Shown: one piece after another, positions 31,344-40,562 of the stretch
Layout of the letters: each line of letters opens with the position of its first letter
Numbering within the stretch: the stretch's first letter is position 1
Assembly (NCBI GenBank): GCA_003136575.1
Contig: PLEX01000180.1
Coordinates: forward strand, 1-44,642
Source of the DNA: Bryobacterales bacterium
GTDB lineage: Bacteria > Acidobacteriota > Terriglobia > Bryobacterales > Bryobacteraceae
Direction of reading: 5' to 3'
DNA length: 44,642 nucleotides
Made by a program: the position numbers and the translations under genes
Notes under the pieces: model-generated
The model's database searches: none
What the model was told of the DNA's origin: nothing
The model's input: the letters and a program-made list of their open reading frames with translations, nothing else

Positions 31344-34300
31344 ATGACATCTGACAAGAGGTCCACAATAACAGACATGTTTAGAACAAGACTTTTTTTG
31401 GCGCTGGCGACCGCGTGCGTAGCCTTCGCGCCGAACTTGCCCGCGCAATCCATATATACGACGCTGACGGGAATCGTCTCCGATCCGTCTCAGGCAGTAG
31501 TGCCTCAGGCGAAAGTCGTGCTGCGCGATCAGGGGTCGGGGTCCCTGCGCGACACGGTGACGAATAACGAAGGCTACTATACCTTCGCGTCAGTGCCCGT
31601 CGGTACCTACGAGTTGAACGTCGAGGCGAAGGGCTTTGAGAAATACAAAGCAAGCGACATCGAGATGCGCGGCGGCGAAAAGCGTAATCTGAATGTCAGC
31701 CTGACTGTCGGCGCAACCACGGAGACGGTAGACGTGACGGGCGTGAACGACGCCGAGGTTCCGGTCGACTCCGGCGAGAAGTCCACGACGCTTTCCACCA
31801 AGGAGTTGCAGAACTTCATCCAGACTGGCAGCAACGCGGCCGAGTTCATCAAGATCATGCCGGGCTTTGGCATCAATAACGGCACGTCGAACGCCCCCAA
31901 CTACACCGGGGAGGTGATCGGGATCAACGGCGGCGGCAACGCCGGTTCGCAGAGTCCCCTCAACGGAGCGTATTCTTACAATGGATTACCCGGTAATTCT
32001 CTTGACATCACGGCCGACGGAGCCCACGTTTCCGATCCCGGCTGCAATTGCGACACGCCCGTCAACCCCAACTCCGACATGATTGCGGAAATTAAGGTAA
32101 CGATGTCCAACTTCAGCGCCGAGAATCAGAAGGGACCGGCGGTTATCAGCACGGTGGCCAAGTCCGGCGGCAGGGACCTTCACGGTTCCGGGTTCTTTTA
32201 TGCCCGCAACTACGCGATGAACGCCAACGACGCTCTCTTCAATCAACAGGGGCAATCCCGGCCGGAAAACAAGTATTACTACCCAGGCTTTACCGTCGGT
32301 GGTCCGGTTATTTTCCCGAAAACCAATTTCAACAAGAAACGGGACAAGCTGTTCTTCTTTACGGGCTACGAGTACTTCTACCAGGTGCTCGACACCGGCC
32401 TCCTGCAGGCGACCGTGCCTACCGCGAACGAACTGGCTGGCAATTTCTCTCCGGCCTCGGTTGCGGCAGAAGGAAACAAGACGGCATCTGGTGGCGCTCC
32501 GGGACAAATCAACAACACCACCAACCCATTTTTCGGTTCGTTTAACAATGGAGTGCTCGCTCCGTCGTTGATCGATCCCAACATGCAGAACCTGATGAAG
32601 CTCTATCCGACTGCAAACGCCAATCCGAATGCCACCGGCGGCTTCAACTATGTACAGGCTGAAATCTTCAACCAGAACAACACGCAGTGGATGACGCGTG
32701 TCGACTACAACATCAGCGACAGCACCAAGCTGTTCGTTCGGTTCAACCTTCAGGGCGAAGTTCAGCAATTCCCGGTAGGCCTCTGGTGGCGGCAAACCGA
32801 TCAGGTTCCGTATCCGACCCCGATCGAAGGCAAGAACTCGTCCGATTCGATCACAGCTTCGCTGACCCATGTGTTCAGTCCGACCATGACTAACGAGTTC
32901 GTATTCGGCTACACTTATGTCGGCTTCCCGAATGTTTTCCAGGATCCTTCCAAAGTGAACCGCGCGAACGTTGGTTACAGCTACGCCGGTCTCTTCAAGA
33001 ACGGCGTAGCCCAGATGCCCTCATTTGGCGGCCTCGGCTGGACACCGCAGGAAGCCGCTGTGGTTTTCAATCCCGGTGGATTTGAAGCGGGCGGTCCGTC
33101 AGCTGGACTATATGCGGATAAATGGCTTCCCAGCGCCAGCGACACCGTTTCCAAAGTTTGGGGTACGCATACCGCCAAGTTTGGCCTTTTCTGGGAACAT
33201 ATTCGCAACTCCCAGCCGGCAAATAACGACACCAATGGCAACCTGAACGTCTGGGCTTCGCAATCCAATACGACGGGCAACGAATACGCAGACTTGCTCC
33301 TCGGCAACCTGGATCAATACACCGAAACTAACTTCAACCGCATCAATGATATCGGATACACGACTTTCGAGGGATTCGGTCAGGATTCCTGGAAAGTGAA
33401 TAAGCGGCTCACTCTCGATCTCGGTATCCGGTTGACCCACTTCACTCCCTGGGCGGACAACGAAGGCTTCGGCTACTCGATCTTCGATCCTTCCAAGGTC
33501 AATCCGGCCTGCACTCCGATCCAGTATTGCGGATTCGAGTGGCACAAGATCGATCCATCTGTGCCGATAGGAGGTTTCCCGACCCGCGCGCTGTTCTACC
33601 AGCCTCGCGTCGGTGCGGCATACGATCTTTTCGGGAACGGCAAGACAGTCCTTCGTGGTGGATGGGGCCGTTACTACTACCACTCCGGACAGTTCACCAG
33701 CGGTCTTGATGTCGCGGCCGGAAGCGAAACTATTACGCTCGGCAACAACTCCGGGACCAAGACGTACAACTCGGTATCAAATGGCGCGGTGACTCCTCTG
33801 TTGGCAAGCGAGATTTCAACGATCAACCCCGGCACCTCGGCAGGATCGCCGGCAGCCGTCGATAGCACCGATAATAAGCAGCCGCACACCGACAGTTACA
33901 GTGCGACAGTGTCCAGACGCCTTCCGTGGTCAAGTCTGCTGGAGGTGGCCTACGTTGGAAACGTAAGCCGCGATCAGGCGAACAGCAGCGGAGCCGGCAG
34001 CAACATCAATCTCGTTCCGGCCGGGTCCCTCCAGGCTCTGGCGACGAAGCTCGGTGTCTCGAACGCCAATAGCCTCAGCACAGGCCAGATCAATTCTCTT
34101 CGCCCGCTGCCGGAATACAATGACGTTTTCCTGGCCACCAATAACGCCTATTCCAACTACAACGCACTGCAGGTGACGTGGGTCAGAAGCAAGGGTCGTT
34201 ACGTGATCAACATGAATTACACTTACGGGAAGTCGATGGGAATCGTCAACCCGGCGCTCGACCAGTACAATCTCAACAACGATTACGGCGTGCTGGCCAA

Positions 34301-34934
34301 TAATCGCCCGCAGATCTTCAACGCAGCTTATTCCGTCGAACTGGGCAGTCCGGTCAAGAACAAAGCCGCCGGCTCGTTGATCAACGGCTGGCAATTGTCC
34401 GGCATCACGCAGCTTCAAAGCGGGACGAACCTTGTCGGCCAGAGCGGAGAGAACTTCGGAATGGCGCTAAACGGCGCCGTCATTCCGGGGTCGCAGTCGG
34501 CGCTGAACCCGAATGGAGTCGGCATCAGCAACCTGACGCTGCTCGGCACGCCGGACATACAGTTGAATCCGATCGAGACATGTAATCCGGCTTCCGGTCT
34601 TGGACATAATCAGTTCATTAATCCGACCTGCTTCTCTTTCCCCACCAAGGTAGGGCAGAATGGACCGAGCGTACTCGCTCCGATCTATGGGCCGGCGTTC
34701 TTCAACTCGGATCTGGGACTCTTCAAGAACTTCAATATGAGCGAAGGTAAGAGGAAGCTCCAGTTCCGCTTCAATGCTTATAACTTCCTCAACCATCCGT
34801 TGTGGTCGTTTAACGGTAATAACCTCTCGCTTGGCTTCAATCCGAACGGTACAGTATCAACCCCGGATTTCGGAACGGTGAACAGCAAGCAGGGACACCG
34901 TGTGGTACAGGCCGCCGTCAAGTTCTACTTCTAA
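31344..34934 (+). CDS. TonB-dependent receptor, Oar-like, with carboxypeptidase-regulatory domain
   Basis: The product (1196 aa) is an outer-membrane TonB-dependent transporter of the large acidobacterial Oar-like type. A signal peptide (RLFLALATACVAFAPNLPAQ) is followed by a carboxypeptidase regulatory-like beta-sandwich (TGIVSDPSQAVVPQAKVVLR ... NVSLTVGATTETVDV), then a plug domain with NGAYSYNGLPGNSLDITADG, then a ~850-residue barrel. The last residue is an aromatic Phe (VVQAAVKFYF), as required for barrel insertion. AGGGG four bases before ATG 31344 supports that start; ATG 31377 would give a more typical signal peptide. It heads a run of seven genes, so it probably imports the substrate handled there. 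Confidence 0.93.
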   Translation: MTSDKRSTITDMFRTRLFLALATACVAFAPNLPAQSIYTTLTGIVSDPSQAVVPQAKVVLRDQGSGSLRDTVTNNEGYYTFASVPVGTYELNVEAKGFEKYKASDIEMRGGEKRNLNVSLTVGATTETVDVTGVNDAEVPVDSGEKSTTLSTKELQNFIQTGSNAAEFIKIMPGFGINNGTSNAPNYTGEVIGINGGGNAGSQSPLNGAYSYNGLPGNSLDITADGAHVSDPGCNCDTPVNPNSDMIAEIKVTMSNFSAENQKGPAVISTVAKSGGRDLHGSGFFYARNYAMNANDALFNQQGQSRPENKYYYPGFTVGGPVIFPKTNFNKKRDKLFFFTGYEYFYQVLDTGLLQATVPTANELAGNFSPASVAAEGNKTASGGAPGQINNTTNPFFGSFNNGVLAPSLIDPNMQNLMKLYPTANANPNATGGFNYVQAEIFNQNNTQWMTRVDYNISDSTKLFVRFNLQGEVQQFPVGLWWRQTDQVPYPTPIEGKNSSDSITASLTHVFSPTMTNEFVFGYTYVGFPNVFQDPSKVNRANVGYSYAGLFKNGVAQMPSFGGLGWTPQEAAVVFNPGGFEAGGPSAGLYADKWLPSASDTVSKVWGTHTAKFGLFWEHIRNSQPANNDTNGNLNVWASQSNTTGNEYADLLLGNLDQYTETNFNRINDIGYTTFEGFGQDSWKVNKRLTLDLGIRLTHFTPWADNEGFGYSIFDPSKVNPACTPIQYCGFEWHKIDPSVPIGGFPTRALFYQPRVGAAYDLFGNGKTVLRGGWGRYYYHSGQFTSGLDVAAGSETITLGNNSGTKTYNSVSNGAVTPLLASEISTINPGTSAGSPAAVDSTDNKQPHTDSYSATVSRRLPWSSLLEVAYVGNVSRDQANSSGAGSNINLVPAGSLQALATKLGVSNANSLSTGQINSLRPLPEYNDVFLATNNAYSNYNALQVTWVRSKGRYVINMNYTYGKSMGIVNPALDQYNLNNDYGVLANNRPQIFNAAYSVELGSPVKNKAAGSLINGWQLSGITQLQSGTNLVGQSGENFGMALNGAVIPGSQSALNPNGVGISNLTLLGTPDIQLNPIETCNPASGLGHNQFINPTCFSFPTKVGQNGPSVLAPIYGPAFFNSDLGLFKNFNMSEGKRKLQFRFNAYNFLNHPLWSFNGNNLSLGFNPNGTVSTPDFGTVNSKQGHRVVQAAVKFYF

Positions 34935-34989
34935 AGAACCTGGCTGCTACTGAGCTTGATAAACTGGGACGGGATGGCTTTTCCTGTCC

Positions 34990-36090
34990 ATGACGATGAA
35001 TGCAGATAAAGACGTTGAGGGGCGATTCCGAAAGGGATCGCCCCTTCTGCTTGTTCTCGCGGCCTTGTCTGCTTTCGCGCAATCGTCGGTTCCTTCGGGG
35101 GCCAGATATTGGACGGCATCCACGCGTTTCGTCGGATCTTCCCAGTGCGCGATCTGTCATCCGTATGAGGCTGCGAAGTATGCGGCGAGCAGTATGTCGC
35201 GGGCAATGGAATCCGTTACCACTTGCGCCATTCTTCAGGGCGATATACATTACTCGTACCGAAGCGGTGAATACAGCTACTCGATAACTCGCGACGGCGC
35301 GAAGGTGATCTATACCGTTACCAACGGAAAGGAACGATTCACTACGCCTCTCGAGTACGCGTTTGGACGTGGGAAGGCCGGGCAAACATATGTTTACTCC
35401 GTCGCCGGCCGCTACTACGAGAGCCGCGTCAGTTACTACTCGGAGATTAATAATCTCGACCTTACGGTAGGCGCGAGGAACGCCCCGCCGGCGGACCTTG
35501 CCGCCGCCGCCGGCCGGCTGATGGAAGGAAACGATCCGCGAGACTGTTTCGGCTGCCACACGACGGGTGCCCGGCTCGCGGGCACTCTCCAACTCAGGGA
35601 TTACGAGCCCGGCGTGCAGTGCGAGAGCTGCCACGGTCCTGGCGGCGATCATCTGGATGCGCTGATCGCCGGCAAGCCGATCACGGGAACGATCCGGGCG
35701 CTGGCAAACATGGACCCGCAACAGAACAACGAGTTTTGCGGAACGTGTCATCGCACCTGGCAGACCGTAGCGATGCTGGGCATCAAGGGCATCAACACGT
35801 CCCGATTTCCCGCGTATCGCATCACGAGCAGCCCCTGCTTCTCCCTCGATGATCGGCGTATCGCCTGCACCACCTGTCACGATCCCCACGGAGGGCTGGT
35901 ATCGGAAGACAAGGCGTACGATTCCAAATGTACGGCGTGTCACAACGGCTCGGATAAGAAAGTTTGCCCCGTGGCAAAGGAGTCGTGCACATCCTGCCAC
36001 ATGCCCAAAGTGTCCCCGCCGGAGGCCCACCATGCCTTCCCCGACCATTGGTTCCGCATCGTCCATTCCAAAGACGACTACCCCGAATAA
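34990..36090 (+). CDS. Heptaheme c-type cytochrome (C554-like), copy 1
   Basis: The product (366 aa) has a signal peptide (LLLVLAALSAFAQSS) and seven CxxCH haem-binding motifs: CAICH (53), CFGCH (186), CESCH (211), CGTCH (250), CTTCH (293), CTACH (314) and CTSCH (333). The pattern suits a periplasmic or surface electron carrier of the cytochrome c554/c-prime type. Between haems 1 and 2 lies a ~125-residue haem-free, beta-rich segment with YTVTNGKERF, LEYAFGRGKAGQTYVYS and [11 protein letters not shown], which is strongly shared with the paralogue at 40559. Extra cysteines lie at 79, 283 and 326. A long hairpin at 35019-35044 falls inside its signal-peptide codons. Confidence 0.92.
   Translation: MTMNADKDVEGRFRKGSPLLLVLAALSAFAQSSVPSGARYWTASTRFVGSSQCAICHPYEAAKYAASSMSRAMESVTTCAILQGDIHYSYRSGEYSYSITRDGAKVIYTVTNGKERFTTPLEYAFGRGKAGQTYVYSVAGRYYESRVSYYSEINNLDLTVGARNAPPADLAAAAGRLMEGNDPRDCFGCHTTGARLAGTLQLRDYEPGVQCESCHGPGGDHLDALIAGKPITGTIRALANMDPQQNNEFCGTCHRTWQTVAMLGIKGINTSRFPAYRITSSPCFSLDDRRIACTTCHDPHGGLVSEDKAYDSKCTACHNGSDKKVCPVAKESCTSCHMPKVSPPEAHHAFPDHWFRIVHSKDDYPE
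35019..35044 (+). terminator. Hairpin with GAAA loop within the cytochrome leader codons
   Basis: GGGGCGATTCC-GAAA-GGGATCGCCCC has an 11-bp stem with one G-T wobble and a tetraloop, followed by the T-rich TTCTGCTTGTT. It looks like a terminator or attenuator between the TonB receptor and the downstream genes, yet it overlaps the coding sequence for the signal peptide. Confidence 0.45.
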
Positions 36091-36154
36091 ATCCGCCCCC
36101 TCGGCCCAAACGGCGATACAATAGAGAGTGAGCGCGTTATTCCCGCAGTAACCT

Positions 36155-37240
36155 ATGCTGACTCTGATAGCCATTCTGCTGCTTAGTCAATCCCCGGCCA
36201 AACCCGCTGATTTCTCCGCCTTGGCGCGTGATGCAGCCGTGGCGCGCGACGCGGGCCGTCTGGATGACGCCTTCGCCCTTTATACGAAAGCGCTGAAGAT
36301 TCGCCCGGACTGGGACGAGGGTCTGTGGAACGCCGGTTCCATTGCATACGACAAAGACAGGTATTCCGATTGCGCGCCGCTGTTTCGCCGTCTTGCTGCG
36401 ATCAAGTCCGACCTCGCTCCCGCGTGGACTATGCTGGGTCTGTGCGAATACGGACTCCACGACTACGATTTGGCGCGTAAGAGTCTGCTTCAGACGGAAC
36501 AGCTTCACTTCGATGGTCCCGCGGAGCTATCGCGCGCCGCGCGCCTGCATCTGGCGATCGTTTTAACGAAGGCCGGTGGCTTCGAAAAGGCTTTGATCCT
36601 GCTCACCGAGCTGACCCGCATGGATCACAAGACACAGGACATTGCAATAGCCGCCGGTATTGCGGGCCTCAGAAAGCCGTGGGTGCCGTCGGAAGTTCCG
36701 GAGCCGGAGCGTGAGAAAGTCGCATTGCTCGGCGATGCCATGTCGACGGGAATGGAATTGGACGCAAAGGGCGCCATCCCTAAGTTTGAAGCTGCGCTGG
36801 AGAAGTACCCCGACATCGCCGATATCCACTTCCGTTTTGGAGCGTTCCTGATGGAGCAACTCCCGGATCGTGGGATTGCGGAAATCAAGCGCGCAATTGA
36901 GCTGGACCCGAAGCACATCCCGGCGCTTGTGGGACTTGCCAGCATTTATTTGAAGAATGGTGATCTGAAGGCAGCCGGCGAGTACGGACTCCAGGCAATC
37001 TCAGCTGGCCCGGACGACTTCGCGACACATGTGGTTTATGGCCGAGTGCTGCTGGAAAGCGACGATCTTGCGCGCGCCACCTCGGAGTTGGAAACCGCGG
37101 TGCGTCTGGTTCCCGATAGCGCCGATGCCCACTATAGTCTTGCGACCGCTTATTCGCGGCTCGGCCGCCGGGAGGATGCCCAGCGCGAACAAGAGGAATT
37201 CAAGCGCCTGCGCAAAGTGATGGACGCCGGTCACCCGTAA
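36155..37240 (+). CDS. Secreted tetratricopeptide-repeat protein
   Basis: The product (361 aa) starts with a short hydrophobic leader (MLTLIAILLLSQSPAKP) that could be a signal peptide. It is then made of about eight TPR-like helix pairs (for example AGRLDDAFALYTKALKIRPD, ALVGLASIYLKNGDLKAAGE, AHYSLATAYSRLGRREDAQR). No catalytic domain is visible, so a scaffold role is inferred. A TACAAT at 36117-36122 gives a possible internal promoter in front of it. It is followed after 23 bp by the VWFA gene, with AAAGGA as ribosome site. Confidence 0.85.
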   Translation: MLTLIAILLLSQSPAKPADFSALARDAAVARDAGRLDDAFALYTKALKIRPDWDEGLWNAGSIAYDKDRYSDCAPLFRRLAAIKSDLAPAWTMLGLCEYGLHDYDLARKSLLQTEQLHFDGPAELSRAARLHLAIVLTKAGGFEKALILLTELTRMDHKTQDIAIAAGIAGLRKPWVPSEVPEPEREKVALLGDAMSTGMELDAKGAIPKFEAALEKYPDIADIHFRFGAFLMEQLPDRGIAEIKRAIELDPKHIPALVGLASIYLKNGDLKAAGEYGLQAISAGPDDFATHVVYGRVLLESDDLARATSELETAVRLVPDSADAHYSLATAYSRLGRREDAQREQEEFKRLRKVMDAGHP

Positions 37241-37263
37241 CTCAACCAAAGGACCAAAGTGTC

Positions 37264-39408
37264 ATGAAAAAAATATACCTGTCACCGATTGCGATAGCTC
37301 TTGTGTTTCTGAGCGGTCCCGCCCGATCTCAGCAAGCGGCGCCCCAGACCCCTACCGTTAAAGCCAACGTCGACGAAGTTGTGCTCGACCTTATCGTTCG
37401 CGACAAGAAGGGCAAGCCGATAACGGACCTGAAGCCGGATGAGCTGATTATCACCGACAACGGCGTGAAGCAGACCATAACGAGCTTTCGTTTGGTGCAC
37501 GGTTCGGAGGCGATCAGCCAGACGGGCGCCACGACGAAACTCGATCCGCTGCGCCAGTTGCGCCTGGTGACTCTGGCATTCGAAAACCTCGGCGACGCCG
37601 CGCAACGCAAGACCGCTCGCGAGGCTGCGGTGGATCTGATCAAGGGCGAACAGGGCGCGAATGTCTTCTACTCGGTGGTGGCTCTCAATTCCCGGCTTCT
37701 GGTGCTTCAGCCGTTTACGTCGGACAAGGCCCTGCTGACTTCCGCCATCGAGAAGGCGACCGCCGGATCGAACGGGGCGAAGATGGCGTCGGATTCCGAC
37801 GCAATACAAGCACAATTGAAACAGCTGGTGAACGTCAACGGCGTCGCCGGGGCGGACCAGGAGGCAAACCTGATTTCGGCGGCGAACGACCTCGCCGCCA
37901 GTGCGCCTGGACGCGGCGGCGGGGACAACACGGCGCCATTCCTGGCTCAGGTGATGCTCGACATGCTGCGCATGGATGCCGGCGCGGTATCGAGTGGCAC
38001 GCGGTTATCGCTCGAAGCGTTGCGCTCTCTGGTGCAGGGCCTTATCCCGATGCCCGGCCGCAAGTCGGTCCTTTACTTCAGTTCGGGTATGTACGTCCCC
38101 AATGAACTCGACGTGATGTACAACAACCTGATCAGCATGGCGAATCGTTCCAACGTCACTTTTTATTCCGTCGACACCCGCGGAGTCACCACTTATTCGG
38201 ATAACAGTGAAGCCCTGAATGAACTGAGGGGAGCTGCGCACGCCTCCGCCACTGCGGTGACTCAGCAGGGTGGGGCGGTAACCAAGGGCGAGGTTTTTGC
38301 TTCCGATAACGCCGACAACGCCGCCCGCTCCAACATGCAGCTGAAAATACGCGACCTCGCGGAGGCGACCGGCGGCTTCCTGATTGGCGAAAGCAACGAT
38401 CTGCGCGGTCCGCTGCACAACGTCAACGAAGAGATCAGCAGTTACTACGAAGTAACTTACAATCCCAATATCCAGAACTACGATGGCTCTTTCCGCAAGC
38501 TGGCCGTCTCCGAGAGCCGCAAAGATCTCGTAGTCCATGCACGTAATGGTTACTTCGCCCTGCCCCCCGGAGCGGTTGCCACCGGACTGCAGTCTTTCGA
38601 GATGCCTCTTCTGAAGGCGATATCCGATGGCAAGACCTCAGACGACGTGCAATTCGCAGCGGGTGCCCTCGTGCTCCAGCCCAAAGCTGCGGGAACCGAT
38701 GTCTACCTGACGATCGAAGTTCCGCTGCGCGGTCTCCAGCCGAAGGCGGGCACAACCGGACCCACGCAAAACGTTCACTGCGCCATTGCGGTGCTGATCA
38801 AGGACTCCTCCGGAACGGTCGTTGATAAATTGACTCGCGACCGATCCTACAACGTCACCCCCGAGCAACTCAAGGCCGGGAACATGGTGGAGAACTCCTC
38901 CATCTCGCTGCCGTCCGGCAAATATACGGTCGAGAGCGCCGTCCTCGACTACGAAAGCGCAAAGATCGGCATGCATCGCAGTGAACTAACTATTCCGGCA
39001 ATAACCTCCGGCGTTGCCATATCCTCGCTTACGAGCGTCAAATCCTACACGCCGGACGCCAAAGGTCTCGATCCGAACGACCCGTTCCAGTTTCAGGGTG
39101 GCAAAATCGCGCCGACCCTGAACAGTTCCGTCGCCCGCACAGAAGGCTCCGCGCTGCGTCTTTTCTTCACAGTTTATCCGGATCCGAAGATTTCCGCCAA
39201 GCCGACGGCGGAGATCGAGTTTCTACAGAACGGGAAGAGTCTTCAGAAGGTACCCATGCCTCTGCCCGACGCCGATAAGAGCGGCAGAATTCCATTTGTG
39301 ATGACGATCCCGGCGGCCGCAATTCCGGCTGGCGAGTACGAAATCCGGGCCGTGGCGAAGCAGGGCGACAGCTCGTCGGCCACATCGACTCGTGTCAAAA
39401 TCGAGTAA
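37264..39408 (+). CDS. VWFA-related acidobacterial secreted protein
   Basis: The product (714 aa) has a signal peptide (IYLSPIAIALVFLSGPARSQ). It then shows the acidobacterial VWFA-related domain (TIGR03436 type). The opening block is VDEVVLDLIVRDKKGKPITD with LKPDELIITDNGVKQTITSF. A VWA fold follows with GRKSVLYFSSGMYVPNELDV and VTFYSVDTRGVTTYSDNSEA. Metal-site (MIDAS) residues are not in the canonical DxSxS form. A C-terminal ~280-residue beta-rich region resembles Ig-like adhesion domains. It may act as a protein-binding or adhesive part of the cluster. Its stop overlaps the next ATG (TAATG), so translation is coupled. Confidence 0.88.
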   Translation: MKKIYLSPIAIALVFLSGPARSQQAAPQTPTVKANVDEVVLDLIVRDKKGKPITDLKPDELIITDNGVKQTITSFRLVHGSEAISQTGATTKLDPLRQLRLVTLAFENLGDAAQRKTAREAAVDLIKGEQGANVFYSVVALNSRLLVLQPFTSDKALLTSAIEKATAGSNGAKMASDSDAIQAQLKQLVNVNGVAGADQEANLISAANDLAASAPGRGGGDNTAPFLAQVMLDMLRMDAGAVSSGTRLSLEALRSLVQGLIPMPGRKSVLYFSSGMYVPNELDVMYNNLISMANRSNVTFYSVDTRGVTTYSDNSEALNELRGAAHASATAVTQQGGAVTKGEVFASDNADNAARSNMQLKIRDLAEATGGFLIGESNDLRGPLHNVNEEISSYYEVTYNPNIQNYDGSFRKLAVSESRKDLVVHARNGYFALPPGAVATGLQSFEMPLLKAISDGKTSDDVQFAAGALVLQPKAAGTDVYLTIEVPLRGLQPKAGTTGPTQNVHCAIAVLIKDSSGTVVDKLTRDRSYNVTPEQLKAGNMVENSSISLPSGKYTVESAVLDYESAKIGMHRSELTIPAITSGVAISSLTSVKSYTPDAKGLDPNDPFQFQGGKIAPTLNSSVARTEGSALRLFFTVYPDPKISAKPTAEIEFLQNGKSLQKVPMPLPDADKSGRIPFVMTIPAAAIPAGEYEIRAVAKQGDSSSATSTRVKIE

Positions 39409-40562
39409 TGCCTCGGCGTGAGAGTTTCAGGACGTCAGGAATTCTGGTTCTGGCACTGGCGGCGGCGCTTGGGGCCCAGGGCCCGGCCAGACCAACGGCC
39501 CAGCCGCCCGCCGACGACCAGATCCTGAAAGACGCCATAGGTGCCCAGCAGTCCGGCAACACCGACGCCGCGATCCGCGGCTACGAGAAGTACCTCGCCG
39601 CGCATCCGGATAATCCCATCGCGCTTTCGAATCTGGGCGCCGCCTACGCGAAAAACGGCCGCTACTCGGACGCGATCACGCAGTACAAGCACGCGCTGAA
39701 ACTTCAGCCGTCCAACGCGCCGGTCGAGATGAATCTGGCGTTGGCATACTACAAAATCGGCGAAGCGGAAGAGGCTGCGCCGATCTTCGAAAAAGTCCAC
39801 CGCGCCGCGCCCGATCAGTTCCAGCCCACCATGCTTCTCGCCGATTGCTGGCTCGCGATGGGAAAGAACAAGCAGGTTGTGGAACTCCTCGATCCCATCG
39901 CTCAGCAGCGCGCGGACGACCTTGGCGTCGCCTATTTGCTCGGCACGGCGCTGGTGCGCGACAATCAGGTCGAGCGCGGCCAGGTCGTGATCGATAAGAT
40001 TCTCCGCAATGGCGATTCCGCCGAAGCCCGCCTTCTGCTTGGCACCACCAAGCTCAACGGGAACGACTTTGCGGGCGCGCTGGAAGACCTGTCCAAAGCT
40101 GTCGCACTGAATCCGGAGTTGCCGGACCTGTACTCGTTCTACGGCCTCGCGCTGCTGCGCACCGGCGACACGAAGGGCGCGGCGGAGGCCTTCCGCAGGG
40201 AACTGGCCGCCAATCCGAACGATTTCAATTCCAATCTTCAGCTGGGCGCTCTCCTCAAAATGGACGAGAATTACGACGGCGCACTCCCTTATTTAAACCG
40301 GGCCCTCCAGGTTCGCCCCGGCGATCTGGGCGTTCGTTATCAGCTCGCGACGATCGAATTCGCCCAAAATAACGTCGAGCAGGCGCGCGCGCAACTGGAA
40401 GCGATCGTGAAGGAATCGCCAAACTTTACTGAAGCGCATGTCACGCTCGCGACCGTTTACTATCGCCTGAAACTCAAAGCGGAGGGAGACCGCGAACGCG
40501 CAATAGTGCAGAGGTTGAATGCGGAGGCGCAGGAGAAACAGCCGGGAGCGGTTGCAAAGTGA
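39408..40562 (+). CDS. Secreted tetratricopeptide-repeat protein, paralogue of the 27390 TPR half
   Basis: The product (384 aa) has a signal peptide (SGILVLALAAALGAQ) and about ten TPR units across residues 35-375. It aligns over ~300 residues with the TPR part of the deiodinase-like protein on the other arm: both share NLALAYYK, EAAPI, LLADC, a proline at DPI, and the order of helices. It lacks the C-terminal thioredoxin domain. Overlaps TAATG with the VWFA gene and GTGA with the cytochrome gene place it in the middle of a tightly coupled operon. Confidence 0.88.
   Translation: MPRRESFRTSGILVLALAAALGAQGPARPTAQPPADDQILKDAIGAQQSGNTDAAIRGYEKYLAAHPDNPIALSNLGAAYAKNGRYSDAITQYKHALKLQPSNAPVEMNLALAYYKIGEAEEAAPIFEKVHRAAPDQFQPTMLLADCWLAMGKNKQVVELLDPIAQQRADDLGVAYLLGTALVRDNQVERGQVVIDKILRNGDSAEARLLLGTTKLNGNDFAGALEDLSKAVALNPELPDLYSFYGLALLRTGDTKGAAEAFRRELAANPNDFNSNLQLGALLKMDENYDGALPYLNRALQVRPGDLGVRYQLATIEFAQNNVEQARAQLEAIVKESPNFTEAHVTLATVYYRLKLKAEGDRERAIVQRLNAEAQEKQPGAVAK

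Noticed and set aside
35019-35044. Using the hairpin to move the first cytochrome's start downstream
   Set aside because: No downstream start codon keeps a positively charged n-region before the hydrophobic signal-peptide core, so the start at 34990 is retained.
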